Of a stretch of 64,000 nt of DNA, positions 35,377 to 47,131 are shown piece after piece. Each line of letters starts with the position of its first letter. Positions within the stretch are counted from its first letter, which is position 1. The DNA is from Flagellimonas lutaonensis. GTDB lineage: Bacteria; Bacteroidota; Bacteroidia; Flavobacteriales; Flavobacteriaceae. The stretch covers positions 2,360,501 through 2,424,500 of the forward strand of contig NZ_CP011071.1 in NCBI RefSeq assembly GCF_000963865.1. The letters run 5' to 3'. Position numbers and translations under genes: made by a program. The notes beneath the pieces are model-generated. The model ran no database searches and was not told the origin of the DNA. It worked only from the letters and a program-made list of their open reading frames with translations.

Positions 35377-38300
35377 ATGGAGAAAATTACTTTTTTGGCC
35401 TTTAGGAGTGCGGCTCTTTCATTCGTTATTTGCTCCTCTGCCTTTTTGTTTTTAACACTTCTGGCATCTTTCGATGATTTTTCTTCCTCCCTTTCTCTTG
35501 GTACAACCTATGTCGATACCGATGGGGATGGTGTGTTCGACCAATATGACATTGACGATGACAATGACGGAATTATCGACGCTGTTGAGGATAAAAACAC
35601 AGATGGCGATGGTAATCCATCGACCAATGCAACTGACTCTGACGGCGATGGTACACCCGACTATTTGGATGTGGATTCAGATAACGATGGGTTGCTAGAC
35701 AATTACGAAGCACAGCGTTCTTCTAATTTCATTGAAGCTTCTGATGTTGATTCGGATGGAAACGGGTTGGATGATAACTATGAATCTACACCCGGAGGTG
35801 GTGAAGGCCTGACTCCCATTGATACTGAAGGTGACAACATTGCCGATTATGTTGATATCGACTCAGACAATGATGGTATTCTAGATCAAACCGAATCAAG
35901 CACATTGGGCACTGATTTTGACTGTGAAACCATCCCTAACTTGAAATTTGGCCAAGAGCCGGTTCTAGAGTCGGGCGAGGCTTTCAGTGAAGGTGCCGTA
36001 TATAGAATAAGCAATGTCTTTCAGGGCACTGATGCACTGATAACCGTCGAAGAAATAGTCAATGGCAGAATTGATGTCTTGGATCAAAATGCAATCGATC
36101 CTGAGTATTTCAAGCCTGAGATTCAGTTTGAGTTTACAGATAATGTCCGAAGACCCCACGTTGATTTGAGAATATCATTGGTCTCCCAAGGCACCAATAG
36201 TCCCAAGGTACTTGAAGAATTGATAGCTAATTTTATCGATGTTGATGGAAACCAACAGTACCAAGAATTCAACCGCTTTGACCTTCCGGTAAGTTATACA
36301 GTTGACAACCCTACCGAGGTGGTGGTCAACACTACTTCGGGAGGTCTTTTGATAAATGGCGGTTTTGAAGAATACGATGGTATTTCCAATCAAAATCCTT
36401 CGGTTAATGTAGCGGTGCAATTTGTTGATATTTCCACCTTTGTCTTTAGGTTTGGTGTGCAGACAAGCACTACTGAAAACTTTAAGACCATCGTAAGGCA
36501 ATCGGGTATTCAGTTTTCTTGCATGGACAACTTTTTGGATCCCCAGACCACAACTTTTAGCGAGGATGTGGATTCTGACGGTGATAGTTTTCCTGATAGG
36601 GTTGATATAGACAGTGATAATGATGGTATTCCTGATAATGTGGAAGCACAGTTGACCGACGGCTACATTCCACCAACGGGCAATGATACAGATGGGGATG
36701 GTTTGGATGACGCGTATGATGATGGTGATTTCGAAGGATTGAATCCTGTAAATACAGATGGAACTGATAATCCCGACTATCTGGACGGTGACAGTGACAA
36801 CGACCTTGTGCCGGACAACAACGAGGGCAACGACTTCGACTTCGACGGGGTGCCCGATTGGACGTTTGTGGGCGAGGACACGGACGGCGACGGCCTTGAC
36901 GACGGCTACGAGGGCGCGGATGTCGACGACGGCTTCGACGTGAACGACGAGATCGACGACCCCGCGAACGACCTTCCCGATACGGACGGCACGGAGGACG
37001 TGAACTACCGGGACCTTGACGATGACGGCGACGGCATCGACACCCCTGACGAGGATGCCGACGGGGACGGGGACCCGACCGATGACGACACGGACGGCGA
37101 CGGCACGCCCGACTATCTGGACCCCGACAACGGCCCCGACACCGATGGTGACGGCGTGCCCGATGTGGTGGACATCGACGATGACAACGACGGCATCCTG
37201 GACACGGTGGAGAATCCCGATTTGGATGGCGACGGCGACCCCTTGACCGACCCGCAGGACAGCGACGGCGACGGCCGCCCCGACCACCTCGACATCGACT
37301 CGGATGACGACGGGATCCCGGACAACGTGGAGGGGCAGCCCACGGAGGGCTACGTGCCCCCGAGCGGCAACGACAGTGACAACGACGGCCTTGACGATGC
37401 CTACGAGGGCAGCGGTGACGAGGGGGTGACGCCCGAGGACACCGACGGCGACACGGCACCGGACTATCTGGACGGTGACAGTGACAACGACCTTGTGCCG
37501 GACAACAACGAGGGCAACGACTTCGACTTCGACGGGGTGCCCGATTGGACGTTTGTGGGCGAGGACACGGACGGCGACGGCCTTGACGACGGCTACGAGG
37601 GCGCGGATGTCGACGACGGCTTCGACGTGAACGACGAGATCGACGACCCCGCGAACGACCTTCCCGATACGGACGGCACGGAGGACGTGAACTACCGGGA
37701 CCTTGACGATGACGGCGACGGCATCGACACCCCTGACGAGGATGCCGACGGGGACGGGGACCCGACCGATGACGACACGGACGGCGACGGCACGCCCGAC
37801 TATCTGGACCCCGACAACGGCCCCGACACCGATGGTGACGGCGTGCCCGATGTGGTGGACATCGACGATGACAACGACGGCATCCTGGACACGGTGGAGA
37901 ATCCCGATTTGGATGGCGACGGCGACCCCTTGACCGACCCGCAGGACAGCGACGGCGACGGCCGCCCCGACCACCTCGACATCGACTCGGATGACGACGG
38001 GATCCCGGACAACGTGGAGGGGCAGCCCACGGAGGGCTACGTGCCCCCGAGCGGCAACGACAGTGACAACGACGGCCTTGACGATGCCTACGAGGGCAGC
38101 GGTGACGAGGGGGTGACGCCCGAGGACACCGACGGCGACACGGCACCGGACTATCTGGACGGTGACAGTGACAACGACCTTGTGCCGGACAACAACGAGG
38201 GCAACGACTTCGACTTCGACGGGGTGCCCGATTGGACGTTTGTGGGCGAGGACACGGACGGCGACGGCCTTGACGACGGCTACGAGGGCGCGGATGTCGA

Positions 38301-40197
38301 CGACGGCTTCGACGTGAACGACGAGATCGACGACCCCGCGAACGACCTTCCCGATACGGACGGCACGGAGGACGTGAACTACCGGGACCTTGACGATGAC
38401 GGCGACGGCATCGACACCCCTGACGAGGATGCCGACGGGGACGGGGACCCGACCGATGACGACACGGACGGCGACGGCACGCCCGACTATCTGGACCCCG
38501 ACAACGGCCCCGACACCGATGGTGACGGCGTGCCCGATGTGGTGGACATCGACGATGACAACGACGGCATCCTGGACACGGTGGAGAATCCCGATTTGGA
38601 TGGCGACGGCGACCCCTTGACCGACCCGCAGGACAGCGACGGCGACGGCCGCCCCGACCACCTCGACATCGACTCGGATGACGACGGGATCCCGGACAAC
38701 GTGGAGGGGCAGCCCACGGAGGGCTACGTGCCCCCGAGCGGCAACGACAGTGACAACGACGGCCTTGACGATGCCTACGAGGGCAGCGGTGACGAGGGGG
38801 TGACGCCCGAGGACACCGACGGCGACACGGCACCGGACTATCTGGACGGTGACAGTGACAACGACCTTGTGCCGGACAACAACGAGGGCAACGACTTCGA
38901 CTTCGACGGGGTGCCCGATTGGACGTTTGTGGGCGAGGACACGGACGGCGACGGCCTTGACGACGGCTACGAGGGCGCGGATGTCGACGACGGCTTCGAC
39001 GTGAACGACGAGATCGACGACCCCGCGAACGACCTTCCCGATACGGACGGCACGGAGGACGTGAACTACCGGGACCTTGACGATGACGGCGACGGCATCG
39101 ACACCCCTGACGAGGATGCCGACGGGGACGGGGACCCGACCGATGACGACACGGACGGCGACGGCACGCCCGACTATCTGGACCCCGACAACGGCCCCGA
39201 CACCGATGGTGACGGCGTGCCCGATGTGGTGGACATCGACGATGACAACGACGGCATCCTGGACACGGTGGAGAATCCCGATTTGGATGGCGACGGCGAC
39301 CCCTTGACCGACCCGCAGGACAGCGACGGCGACGGCCGCCCCGACCACCTCGACATCGACTCGGATGACGACGGGATCCCGGACAACGTGGAGGGGCAGC
39401 CCACGGAGGGCTACGTGCCCCCGAGCGGCAACGACAGTGACAACGACGGCCTTGACGATGCCTACGAGGGCAGCGGTGACGAGGGGGTGACGCCCGAGGA
39501 CACCGACGGCGACACGGCACCGGACTATCTGGACGGTGACAGTGACAACGACCTTGTGCCGGACAACAACGAGGGCAACGACTTCGACTTCGACGGGGTG
39601 CCCGATTGGACGTTTGTGGGCGAGGACACGGACGGCGACGGCCTTGACGACGGCTACGAGGGCGCGGATGTCGACGACGGCTTCGACGTGAACGACGAGA
39701 TCGACGACCCCGCGAACGACCTTCCCGATACGGACGGCACGGAGGACGTGAACTACCGGGACCTTGACGATGACGGCGACGGCATCGACACCCCTGACGA
39801 GGATGCCGACGGGGACGGGGACCCGACCGATGACGACACGGACGGCGACGGCACGCCCGACTACCTGGACCCCGACAACGATCCCCCTCAAGAAGACAAG
39901 ATTGAGGTAAACCAATTGGTTACTCCAAATGGGGATGGAAGGAATGACTTTTTGTTTATCCGCGGAGTAGAAAATGCTAGGAACAATACATTGAAGATTT
40001 TTAACAGATGGGGGGTTGCCGTTTACGAAGGCAAGAACTACAATAACATCAACAATGTATTTGATGGCCGGTCAAAAGGTAGGTCAACCCTATCAGCGGA
40101 CAATTACCTGCCTTCGGGGGTATATTTTTATATATTTGAGTACGAATCAGAACAAGGAAAAATAACCGACACCGATTACCTCTATATAAGCCGATAA
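35377..40197 (+). CDS. Giant thrombospondin-type-3-repeat surface protein with T9SS type B C-terminal domain
   Basis: The 1606-residue secreted protein has an N-terminal hydrophobic signal ([19 protein letters not shown]), thrombospondin-3-like calcium repeats of the DxDxDG form (residues about 50-175), a non-repetitive domain (about 187-395), and then a huge acidic repeat region (467-1501) built of 4.5 copies of a 229-residue unit. It ends in a gliding-motility-associated C-terminal domain (about 1507-1606: [43 protein letters not shown]), the type B signal for T9SS export and surface attachment. It stands directly before a porP/sprF gene, the usual partner. It is likely a calcium-stiffened adhesin or surface fibre. 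Confidence 0.9.
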   Translation: MEKITFLAFRSAALSFVICSSAFLFLTLLASFDDFSSSLSLGTTYVDTDGDGVFDQYDIDDDNDGIIDAVEDKNTDGDGNPSTNATDSDGDGTPDYLDVDSDNDGLLDNYEAQRSSNFIEASDVDSDGNGLDDNYESTPGGGEGLTPIDTEGDNIADYVDIDSDNDGILDQTESSTLGTDFDCETIPNLKFGQEPVLESGEAFSEGAVYRISNVFQGTDALITVEEIVNGRIDVLDQNAIDPEYFKPEIQFEFTDNVRRPHVDLRISLVSQGTNSPKVLEELIANFIDVDGNQQYQEFNRFDLPVSYTVDNPTEVVVNTTSGGLLINGGFEEYDGISNQNPSVNVAVQFVDISTFVFRFGVQTSTTENFKTIVRQSGIQFSCMDNFLDPQTTTFSEDVDSDGDSFPDRVDIDSDNDGIPDNVEAQLTDGYIPPTGNDTDGDGLDDAYDDGDFEGLNPVNTDGTDNPDYLDGDSDNDLVPDNNEGNDFDFDGVPDWTFVGEDTDGDGLDDGYEGADVDDGFDVNDEIDDPANDLPDTDGTEDVNYRDLDDDGDGIDTPDEDADGDGDPTDDDTDGDGTPDYLDPDNGPDTDGDGVPDVVDIDDDNDGILDTVENPDLDGDGDPLTDPQDSDGDGRPDHLDIDSDDDGIPDNVEGQPTEGYVPPSGNDSDNDGLDDAYEGSGDEGVTPEDTDGDTAPDYLDGDSDNDLVPDNNEGNDFDFDGVPDWTFVGEDTDGDGLDDGYEGADVDDGFDVNDEIDDPANDLPDTDGTEDVNYRDLDDDGDGIDTPDEDADGDGDPTDDDTDGDGTPDYLDPDNGPDTDGDGVPDVVDIDDDNDGILDTVENPDLDGDGDPLTDPQDSDGDGRPDHLDIDSDDDGIPDNVEGQPTEGYVPPSGNDSDNDGLDDAYEGSGDEGVTPEDTDGDTAPDYLDGDSDNDLVPDNNEGNDFDFDGVPDWTFVGEDTDGDGLDDGYEGADVDDGFDVNDEIDDPANDLPDTDGTEDVNYRDLDDDGDGIDTPDEDADGDGDPTDDDTDGDGTPDYLDPDNGPDTDGDGVPDVVDIDDDNDGILDTVENPDLDGDGDPLTDPQDSDGDGRPDHLDIDSDDDGIPDNVEGQPTEGYVPPSGNDSDNDGLDDAYEGSGDEGVTPEDTDGDTAPDYLDGDSDNDLVPDNNEGNDFDFDGVPDWTFVGEDTDGDGLDDGYEGADVDDGFDVNDEIDDPANDLPDTDGTEDVNYRDLDDDGDGIDTPDEDADGDGDPTDDDTDGDGTPDYLDPDNGPDTDGDGVPDVVDIDDDNDGILDTVENPDLDGDGDPLTDPQDSDGDGRPDHLDIDSDDDGIPDNVEGQPTEGYVPPSGNDSDNDGLDDAYEGSGDEGVTPEDTDGDTAPDYLDGDSDNDLVPDNNEGNDFDFDGVPDWTFVGEDTDGDGLDDGYEGADVDDGFDVNDEIDDPANDLPDTDGTEDVNYRDLDDDGDGIDTPDEDADGDGDPTDDDTDGDGTPDYLDPDNDPPQEDKIEVNQLVTPNGDGRNDFLFIRGVENARNNTLKIFNRWGVAVYEGKNYNNINNVFDGRSKGRSTLSADNYLPSGVYFYIFEYESEQGKITDTDYLYISR
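36775..39880 (+). repeat. Tandem array of 687-bp repeats within the TSP3 gene (about 4.5 copies)
   Basis: Marker sequences recur exactly every 687 bases (for example 37113, 37800, 38487, 39174). By eye the copies are identical or nearly so at DNA level. Each encodes 229 residues such as [10 protein letters not shown]-like and [12 protein letters not shown]-like calcium repeats. The array is strikingly GC rich: 39 of 60 bases at 36901-36960 are G/C against 24 of 60 at 36601-36660, just outside it. Codons end mainly in C or G inside the array. Confidence 0.95.
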
Positions 40198-40213
40198 TCT
40201 GTTAACTTACAGC

Positions 40214-41164
40214 ATGATAAGAAAAACCATATCGATTCTTTTACTGCTTTTCTGTATGGCATCTCCGAGTGTTTTTGCCCAGCAAGATGCGCAGTATACC
40301 CAGTACATGTACAATACCTTGAGTGTCAACCCGGCATATGCAGGCTCTAGGGGTCAGTTGACTTTTGCAGGTCTTTATCGTTCACAATGGGTGGGGTTGG
40401 ATGGCGCCCCTGAAACATTTACAATCAATTTACACTCGCCAATAAGAAATAGCAGATTGGGATATGGTATTTCGATAGTGAACGATAATATTGGCGATGG
40501 AGTGGTACAAGAAACCTATGTAGATGCTGTGTTGTCATATACCATTGATGTTTCCTTGGATGCCAAACTATCGTTTGGATTTAAGGCAGGGGGCAATTTG
40601 TTGAGTTTGGATTATAATGGATTACGGAACTTTGACCAAGAAGTTGTAGATCAAGAAAACATCGACAACCAATTTTCACCCAATTTCGGATTGGGAATCT
40701 ATTATCATACTGACAAATTCTACGCAGGTGTATCGGCCCCGAATATTTTGGAAACGGAATATTTCGATAATAGCGGGGGCGATAGCAACTCAATCAATTT
40801 TTTGGCCGCGGAACGAATCAATTTTTATGTGATCACTGGCTATGTTTTTGATTTAAATGGAAATCTGAAGTTCAAACCAGCTTTGTTGACAAAAGCGGTT
40901 GGGGGTGCGCCCCTTCAAGTGGATGTTTCGGCCAGTTTTTTGTTCAATGATCGGTTTAGTTTTGGAGCGGCCTATCGTTGGGATGCGGCCGTTAGTGGCC
41001 TTATTGGCTTTCAGCTTACCGAACAGTTAATGTTGGGATTGGCCTACGATAGGGAAACCACTGAGTTGGGGGGCACCCAGTTCAATGATGGTTCCTTTGA
41101 AGTTTTTTTACGGTTCGAATTGTTGAAATCGTTCCAACGAACAGTGTCACCACGCTTCTTTTAA
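40214..41164 (+). CDS. PorP/SprF family T9SS outer-membrane protein (copy 1)
   Basis: A 316-residue beta-barrel-type protein with signal peptide (ILLLLFCMASPSVFA) and the family start QQDAQYTQYMYNTLSVNPAY, then AGSRGQLTFAGLYRSQWVGL and a C-terminal strand ending in FF-type residues (SPRFF). Members of this family attach to or escort particular T9SS cargo such as SprB. It follows its presumed cargo (the TSP3/type B protein) by 16 bases and precedes the OmpA gene. Its closest visible relative is the copy at 62485-63441. Confidence 0.93.
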   Translation: MIRKTISILLLLFCMASPSVFAQQDAQYTQYMYNTLSVNPAYAGSRGQLTFAGLYRSQWVGLDGAPETFTINLHSPIRNSRLGYGISIVNDNIGDGVVQETYVDAVLSYTIDVSLDAKLSFGFKAGGNLLSLDYNGLRNFDQEVVDQENIDNQFSPNFGLGIYYHTDKFYAGVSAPNILETEYFDNSGGDSNSINFLAAERINFYVITGYVFDLNGNLKFKPALLTKAVGGAPLQVDVSASFLFNDRFSFGAAYRWDAAVSGLIGFQLTEQLMLGLAYDRETTELGGTQFNDGSFEVFLRFELLKSFQRTVSPRFF

Positions 41165-41170
41165 TATTTG

Positions 41171-43102
41171 ATGATTATGCCAAAAAGATTACTGCTGTTA
41201 ACGATATTGATCTTAGGGTTTGCCAGTTTGGAAGCCCAAGAAAAACAATTGGACAGGGCAGACAAAAAATACTCCGATTATTCTTTTAGGCCCGCCATCG
41301 ATATTTATCAGCGAGTTCTCGAAAAGGGCTATGTGTCACCTGAACTGCTTAAAAAACTTGGAAATTCATATTATTTCAATGCGGATTATGAAAAGGCGGG
41401 TGAAGTGTACAAACGCTTGTTTGAAGAGTATCCCGAAGAAATGGGTACCGACTATGTTTTTAGGTATGCCCAGACCCTGAAAACATTGGGAGATTATCAG
41501 GCCTCAAACAAAATGATGGCCCGATTTGAAGATATGGCCGGCGACGACAGTAGAATTGCGGCTTACCAAGACGATTATTTGGCCAAGATCGAAGAAAATT
41601 CTGGAAGGTATGACATTGAACCCTTTCCATACAACAGCAAGTACTCCGATTTTGCCGCTACCTTTTACAAAAAAGGCTTGATTTTTTCTTCGGATAGAGA
41701 CACGGGAAACCTTGCCCGCTATAGGCACACATGGAATGCCAAAGATTTTTTGGACCTATACAAAGTAGATGCCGACAGCGTTTCACAAGGGAAAGTGGTG
41801 AAACTTGAAGGAGACGTGAATACAAGGCTTCATGAATCTACATCGGTGATTACCAAAGATGGGGGTACCATGTACTTCACGCGAAACAATTTCTTGGACG
41901 GCAAGAAATACAAAGACCAAGAAGGCATCACCAGGTTGAAAATATATAGTGCCACAAATATGGATGGCGAATGGACCAACATCACCGAACTGCCTTTTAA
42001 CAGCGATTCGTATTCAGTGGCGCATCCGGTTTTGAGTCCAGATGAAAAAACGCTGTACTTTGTTTCCGATATGCCCGGTTCGCACGGCGAGTCTGATATT
42101 TTTATGACGAAGATAATCGGAGACGGCACGTATGGCCCCATTATCAATTTAGGAAAGAACATAAATACCCAGGCACGTGAAACATTTCCGTTCATAACCT
42201 CTGACGGGGTATTGTATTTTTCTTCTGATGGCCATCCCGGGTTAGGGGGATTAGATGTTTTTGCCACCAAAATTGCTTTTGGATACGACGAGCCAATAAC
42301 GAATGTCGGAAAACCAGTTAACAGCCCGTACGACGATTTTGCATTCGTTATTGATGAAGAGACCAAGAGAGGTTATTTTTCATCGAATAGGCCAGGTGGC
42401 CTTGGCGAAGATGACATTTATGCGTTTCAAGAGACCGAACCTCTGAAACTTGATTGCTTGCAAGATGTTACCGGTACCGTTCGTGATAGGATCTCGAATG
42501 AGGTCTTGGTAGGGGCAACCGTGAAGATTATCGATGAGGAAAACAATGAGGTTTCCTCTACCATAACCGATTCAGAAGGTAATTATGTGCTTGAGCTTGA
42601 TTGTTCAAAAGGAAATTTTGTGAGGGCCTTGATGGAAGGTTATGTTCCCTCAGAAGAATATCTCCCAAAGTCATATGGCAAACCTCGAATTGTTGACTTC
42701 TATTTGGAGCGGGATGTGGTCACGGGTGGTTTTGGCGATGATCTTGCGAAATTACTGCAGTTGAGTACCATATATTTCGACTTGAACAAGTACAATATCC
42801 GTCCTGATGCAGAGGTCGAGATCCAAAAGGTGATTGTTGCCATGGAAAAATATCCGAGCCTAAAGATCAAGGTCAATTCCCATACCGATAGTAGGGGCAA
42901 TGACGACTATAACATGTGGTTGTCGCAGAAGCGTGCCGAATCAACTGTAAACTATATGATTTCCAAGGGCATTTCACCTGATCGTTTAAAGGGCGAAGGC
43001 TTTGGCGAATCGCGACTTGTGAACGAATGTGGGAATGGGGTACCCTGTTCTAGGGAAAAACACCAGATGAACCGCAGGTCAGAGTTTATCATTCTAGAAT
43101 AA
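41171..43102 (+). CDS. OmpA family protein with TPR, PD40 and carboxypeptidase-regulatory-like domains
   Basis: A 643-residue envelope protein: signal peptide (LLLLTILILGFASLEA), TPR-like helices (about 20-135, YFNADYEKAGEVYKRLFEEY), a PD40 beta-propeller (about 165-420, with repeats like VLSPDEKTLYFVSD, GGLDVFATKI), a carboxypeptidase-regulatory-like domain (VTGTVRDRISNEVLVGATVK), and a C-terminal OmpA peptidoglycan-binding domain (IYFDLNKYNIRPDA, NSHTDSRGNDDYNMWLSQKR, NRRSEFIIL). The layout is that of T9SS-associated PorE/SprD-like proteins. ATG codons at 41171 and 41177 are both possible; a TTG at 41168 is rejected. It ends the first module. Confidence 0.92.
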   Translation: MIMPKRLLLLTILILGFASLEAQEKQLDRADKKYSDYSFRPAIDIYQRVLEKGYVSPELLKKLGNSYYFNADYEKAGEVYKRLFEEYPEEMGTDYVFRYAQTLKTLGDYQASNKMMARFEDMAGDDSRIAAYQDDYLAKIEENSGRYDIEPFPYNSKYSDFAATFYKKGLIFSSDRDTGNLARYRHTWNAKDFLDLYKVDADSVSQGKVVKLEGDVNTRLHESTSVITKDGGTMYFTRNNFLDGKKYKDQEGITRLKIYSATNMDGEWTNITELPFNSDSYSVAHPVLSPDEKTLYFVSDMPGSHGESDIFMTKIIGDGTYGPIINLGKNINTQARETFPFITSDGVLYFSSDGHPGLGGLDVFATKIAFGYDEPITNVGKPVNSPYDDFAFVIDEETKRGYFSSNRPGGLGEDDIYAFQETEPLKLDCLQDVTGTVRDRISNEVLVGATVKIIDEENNEVSSTITDSEGNYVLELDCSKGNFVRALMEGYVPSEEYLPKSYGKPRIVDFYLERDVVTGGFGDDLAKLLQLSTIYFDLNKYNIRPDAEVEIQKVIVAMEKYPSLKIKVNSHTDSRGNDDYNMWLSQKRAESTVNYMISKGISPDRLKGEGFGESRLVNECGNGVPCSREKHQMNRRSEFIILE

Positions 43103-43266
43103 GCCGCCAACTAATCGTAGATATTCGTATTATCGATAAAAGGATTTTTTTAAAAAAACTTCCAACAATGCAGGGTTCACATTGGTAAAGTACTAGTTCA
43201 CAACATATTTTGGGCATAGAATTTACTTCGGTCTATTTTTACCATGATTTATAGTTATTGAATATT

Positions 43267-46200
43267 ATGGGAAAAATGCTTAAGATATTTGTCCTGTTCT
43301 TTTTATTGACAATTTCGATAGCGAATGCCCAAGATACTTATTATGATACCTTTAGTTCGGTTTCTTATTCGAACAACGATGGTACACAGAATTGGTCGAC
43401 GAACTGGATAGAATCTGGGGATGACAATTCTCCTTCAGGGGGGTACATTAGAATAACGGGCAACCAACTGAGATTCGCATATATCTGGACGGAGACTATC
43501 AGGCGGTCAGCAGACTTAAGCGCTTATTCTTCGGCAACCTTATCTTTTGATTGGCAAACTTCAAGCCTTGAATCCGGTGAAACACTTGATGTTCAGGTTT
43601 CCAGTGATGGTTCTTCATATACCACGTTGGCCACTTTTTCCGGAAATCAAAGTGGAACTTTTAGTCAAAATATTTCTGCACATATATCAAGCAATACCAC
43701 GATTAGGTTTATTAAGGGAGGCAACAATTGGTCAGGAAATAACGACCGTGTATATATTGATAATGTTTTAATAACTGCAACAGCCACAGCATCGGTAAGT
43801 ATAGCCGATGTTTCGGTCAATGAAGGTGATGGTACCGCTACTTTTATGGTACAGCATGTCGGACCTAATGCCACAGGGGCATTTACTGTAAATTTCACCA
43901 CCAATGATGGCACTGCGGTGGCCGGCAGTGATTATACCGCCAGCTCAGGTACATTGAGTTTTAACGGAACTAGCGGAGATACTGAAAGCATTACGGTACC
44001 TATTAACGACGATGGTGATTTTGAAGGACTGGAAACGTTTACCGTTTCGTTTACTGGTACCTCAGATGGTACGATCAATATTTCTGATACTGCCACAGGA
44101 AGTATAACAGATAACGATTTATTGGGCAACACGCCGTTGGCATTGTTCGAAGCCTTTGATGGATATGTTGACTATACCTCAACTGGTGGCACACTTCGAA
44201 CCCAACCTAATACTGGAGATGCATGCGCAATAACCACTTCTTCAAGCAATACATTGACGTCAAGTATTCCTGCCACTGCAACGATTCAAAAGGCACTACT
44301 ATATTGGGCCCACAGTGCTGCCACCCCTGATTCCCAAGTGACCTTTGAAGGTAATACAGTGACAGCCGATCTAATGTACACTACAACCCTTACCAATAGA
44401 GTATTTTTTGGCGGTGTAAGTGATGTTACCTCGATTGTCCAGGGCATTTCAAACCCATCAACAAACACCTATGACTTTACCGACCTAACAGTGGACAATA
44501 CCGGGAATTATTGCTCAACTGCAACGGTATTAGGTGGCTGGAGCCTTTTTATCTTTTACGAAGATGCCAGTTTGCCAGCCTCAACTGTTAACTTATACCA
44601 AGGGTTTAACGGAGAAAGCAATTCATCATCCTCGTTTAGTTTAAGCGGCTTTTTTGCTATAGGTGCCTCGGGTTCAAAAACCACAGTGCTTTCTTGGGAA
44701 GGCGACCAGACCCTCAGCAATAATGAACTACTTACGGTAACCACCGGTTTGGGAACCTTTACACTTGCGGGAGATGGAGACAACAATGGCGTAGCGGTGA
44801 ACAACCCGTTCAACTCCACCATTTTTGACAACACAATAATACCAAATGTGAACAATGCATCGGCATATGGCCTTGATCTAGACACCTACGATGTTTCGCC
44901 CTATATACAACCAGGGGAGTCAACCGTCACTACAAATGTTCAGTCAGGCCAAGATTTTGTAATTATGAACGCCTTAGTGCTCAAAGTACCTTCGAACCTG
45001 ATTACCGGTACGGTTTTCGAGGATGTAAATTATGGAGGTGGTGCCGGGAGAAACCGAGCATCATCTTCCGGGGTGGGGGTACAAGGCGCGACCGTTGAGC
45101 TATATGATGCGCTGAACAATTTTGTTGACAATACCACTACAGATGCGAACGGCCTGTATCGCTTTGGTGGCATGGCAAATGGTTCATATAGCGTACGGGT
45201 TGTCAATGGTACGGTACGTTCTACCCGAGGAGGCGGGGCCGCATGTAACACTTGTTGGCCTGTTCAGACCTTTAGAACAAGTTTTCCTGGCGGTTCGGTC
45301 ATTGAAGTGACCAATGAGGTAGGAGGGGCCGACCCTTCTGCTGAAGACAGTGCCGCCGGTACATTGACAGGCGCTCAGTCGGTGGCCCCTGTGTTGATAA
45401 CAAGTGAAGGGGTGGTCGGAATGGATTTTGGCTATAATTTCAATACTATTGTCAATACGAACGAGGACGGGCAGGGTTCATTGGAACAATTTATCGTAAA
45501 CGCCAATAATTTGGACGAGATAGGATTGGACATTGTTGCTAATTCTATTTTCGATCCGGCCGCTGGCCAAGACACCTCAATCTTTATGATACCCAGTAGT
45601 TCGGACCCCTTGGGCCGTACACCAGATTCCAATTTTGCGTCAGGATACTTCGATATTTTTATCTCAGACGGAAATCCCTTATCTGATATTACGGCGGATA
45701 ATACGTTTATAGATGGCCGAACCCAAACGGCTTATTCGGGAGACACAAATTCAGGTACAATCGGCGCAGGAGGCAACCCTGTTGGGGTTTCCGGCAGTTT
45801 ACTTCCAATTTTCGAGTTACCGGAAATACAAGTGCACAGAGATGGCGGTGACGTACTGAAGGTACAAGCAGATGTGGTGCTGCGTAACCTATCAATATAT
45901 GCCGATAATACAGCGGGAATTCAGGTTGGTAGCGGGTCGGCGGTTATTGAACGAAATTTGATCGGGGTCAATGCACAGGGCACAAATTCAGGAAATATAA
46001 ACTATGGAATTGAAAATATAGGAGGCAGCATTTTGATTGATGGCAATTACATTGCTACCAATACCGATGCAGGAATTTTTGTGAACGGTGGCACGACAAA
46101 CATTATTCAAAACAACCACATTACCAACAACGGCAATTCGGCTTGTACGGATAATATTCTCGTTCAGGGAGGTAGTGGTCTGGTCATTACACAAAATTTT

Positions 46201-46995
46201 ATTGAAAATGCAGCTTCTGCTGGCATTGATGCCTCTGCAAGTAGCGGTAACATCACAATCAGTGAAAACTCCATAACGGCTTCAGGGCAAGATGGGGGCA
46301 ACTGTAGTGGTAACATTGAAGGAATGGCAATAAAAATTGGAGGCAACAATTCCGTTGTCACGAACAATATGATTTATGCAAATGGTGGTGCTGGAATTGT
46401 TGTAGTGGGCGGAACCGCAAATCGAATAAGCCAGAATTCCATTTATGCCAATGGCACTATTTCTGATGCCCTCGGCATTGATTTGGATGCTTCCTCAGGG
46501 GCAGGCGACGGTGTCACCCTAAACGATAATGGCGATGGTGACACTGGGCCCAATGATCTTCAGAACTTCCCAATAATCTCAGCTGCCTATATCTCTGGAA
46601 GCAATCTTGTGGTAAAAGGATGGTCAAGACCGGGCGCCACCATAGAGTTTTTCTTTACGGATATTAATGAGGGTACGGCAACAACGGGTGACAACCAATT
46701 GGGTATGGCGGTTGATTATGGGGAGGGCCAGACTTTTATAGGTGCTGCCGTTGAAGGCAGTGGTGCTGATGCAGATAATACATCTTCGTCCTATTCCGAT
46801 GTTGATGGCAATACCGACAATACCAACAGATTCCATTTTAACCTTCCAGTGCCAAGCGGAGCCACTTTAGGAGAAATGATTACGGCAACCGCGACTTTGG
46901 GGAACAGTACTTCAGAATTTGCCCCCATGTCAATCTTGCGAGCGGCAACTGTTATTACCAATCGCAGAATCACCTATCGGGTGAGCAAAAACTAA
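43267..46995 (+). CDS. Secreted multidomain protein with Calx-beta, SdrD-B-like and right-handed beta-helix domains
   Basis: The 1242-residue protein has a signal peptide (IFVLFFLLTISIANA), a jelly-roll-like N-terminal domain (about 20-170), a Calx-beta motif (about 175-285, VSIADVSVNEGDGTATFMV ... ITDND), a middle domain, an SdrD-B-like collagen-binding-type repeat at about 578-650 (GTVFEDVNYGG, GATVELYDALNNFVD), and a parallel beta-helix (about 870-1080, with runs such as IIQNNHITNNGNSACTDNIL). It ends VITNRRITYRVSKN, a motif shared with the next gene. No type A or B sorting domain is recognised otherwise. I chose ATG 43267 over the TTG at 43258. Confidence 0.85.
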   Translation: MGKMLKIFVLFFLLTISIANAQDTYYDTFSSVSYSNNDGTQNWSTNWIESGDDNSPSGGYIRITGNQLRFAYIWTETIRRSADLSAYSSATLSFDWQTSSLESGETLDVQVSSDGSSYTTLATFSGNQSGTFSQNISAHISSNTTIRFIKGGNNWSGNNDRVYIDNVLITATATASVSIADVSVNEGDGTATFMVQHVGPNATGAFTVNFTTNDGTAVAGSDYTASSGTLSFNGTSGDTESITVPINDDGDFEGLETFTVSFTGTSDGTINISDTATGSITDNDLLGNTPLALFEAFDGYVDYTSTGGTLRTQPNTGDACAITTSSSNTLTSSIPATATIQKALLYWAHSAATPDSQVTFEGNTVTADLMYTTTLTNRVFFGGVSDVTSIVQGISNPSTNTYDFTDLTVDNTGNYCSTATVLGGWSLFIFYEDASLPASTVNLYQGFNGESNSSSSFSLSGFFAIGASGSKTTVLSWEGDQTLSNNELLTVTTGLGTFTLAGDGDNNGVAVNNPFNSTIFDNTIIPNVNNASAYGLDLDTYDVSPYIQPGESTVTTNVQSGQDFVIMNALVLKVPSNLITGTVFEDVNYGGGAGRNRASSSGVGVQGATVELYDALNNFVDNTTTDANGLYRFGGMANGSYSVRVVNGTVRSTRGGGAACNTCWPVQTFRTSFPGGSVIEVTNEVGGADPSAEDSAAGTLTGAQSVAPVLITSEGVVGMDFGYNFNTIVNTNEDGQGSLEQFIVNANNLDEIGLDIVANSIFDPAAGQDTSIFMIPSSSDPLGRTPDSNFASGYFDIFISDGNPLSDITADNTFIDGRTQTAYSGDTNSGTIGAGGNPVGVSGSLLPIFELPEIQVHRDGGDVLKVQADVVLRNLSIYADNTAGIQVGSGSAVIERNLIGVNAQGTNSGNINYGIENIGGSILIDGNYIATNTDAGIFVNGGTTNIIQNNHITNNGNSACTDNILVQGGSGLVITQNFIENAASAGIDASASSGNITISENSITASGQDGGNCSGNIEGMAIKIGGNNSVVTNNMIYANGGAGIVVVGGTANRISQNSIYANGTISDALGIDLDASSGAGDGVTLNDNGDGDTGPNDLQNFPIISAAYISGSNLVVKGWSRPGATIEFFFTDINEGTATTGDNQLGMAVDYGEGQTFIGAAVEGSGADADNTSSSYSDVDGNTDNTNRFHFNLPVPSGATLGEMITATATLGNSTSEFAPMSILRAATVITNRRITYRVSKN

Positions 46996-47131
46996 CATCA
47001 GAATTTTTTCTGTCAGAAAATGTAAATGGTTGGTTTTCAATCATAGATGACGATTTTGTTCATCTTCACAACATTTTTTTCTTGTCTTACGCTATTAAGT
47101 GCAACTTGCACATTACCAAGGACTTGGTTTT

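Noticed and set aside
36175-39915. Very long antisense open frames (1246 and 987 codons) opposite the 687-bp repeats.
   Set aside because: They come from the high GC content and exact periodicity of the array (few stop triplets on the other strand), encode monotonous Val/Arg-rich sequence and have no start signal or homology. They are shadows of the plus-strand gene.
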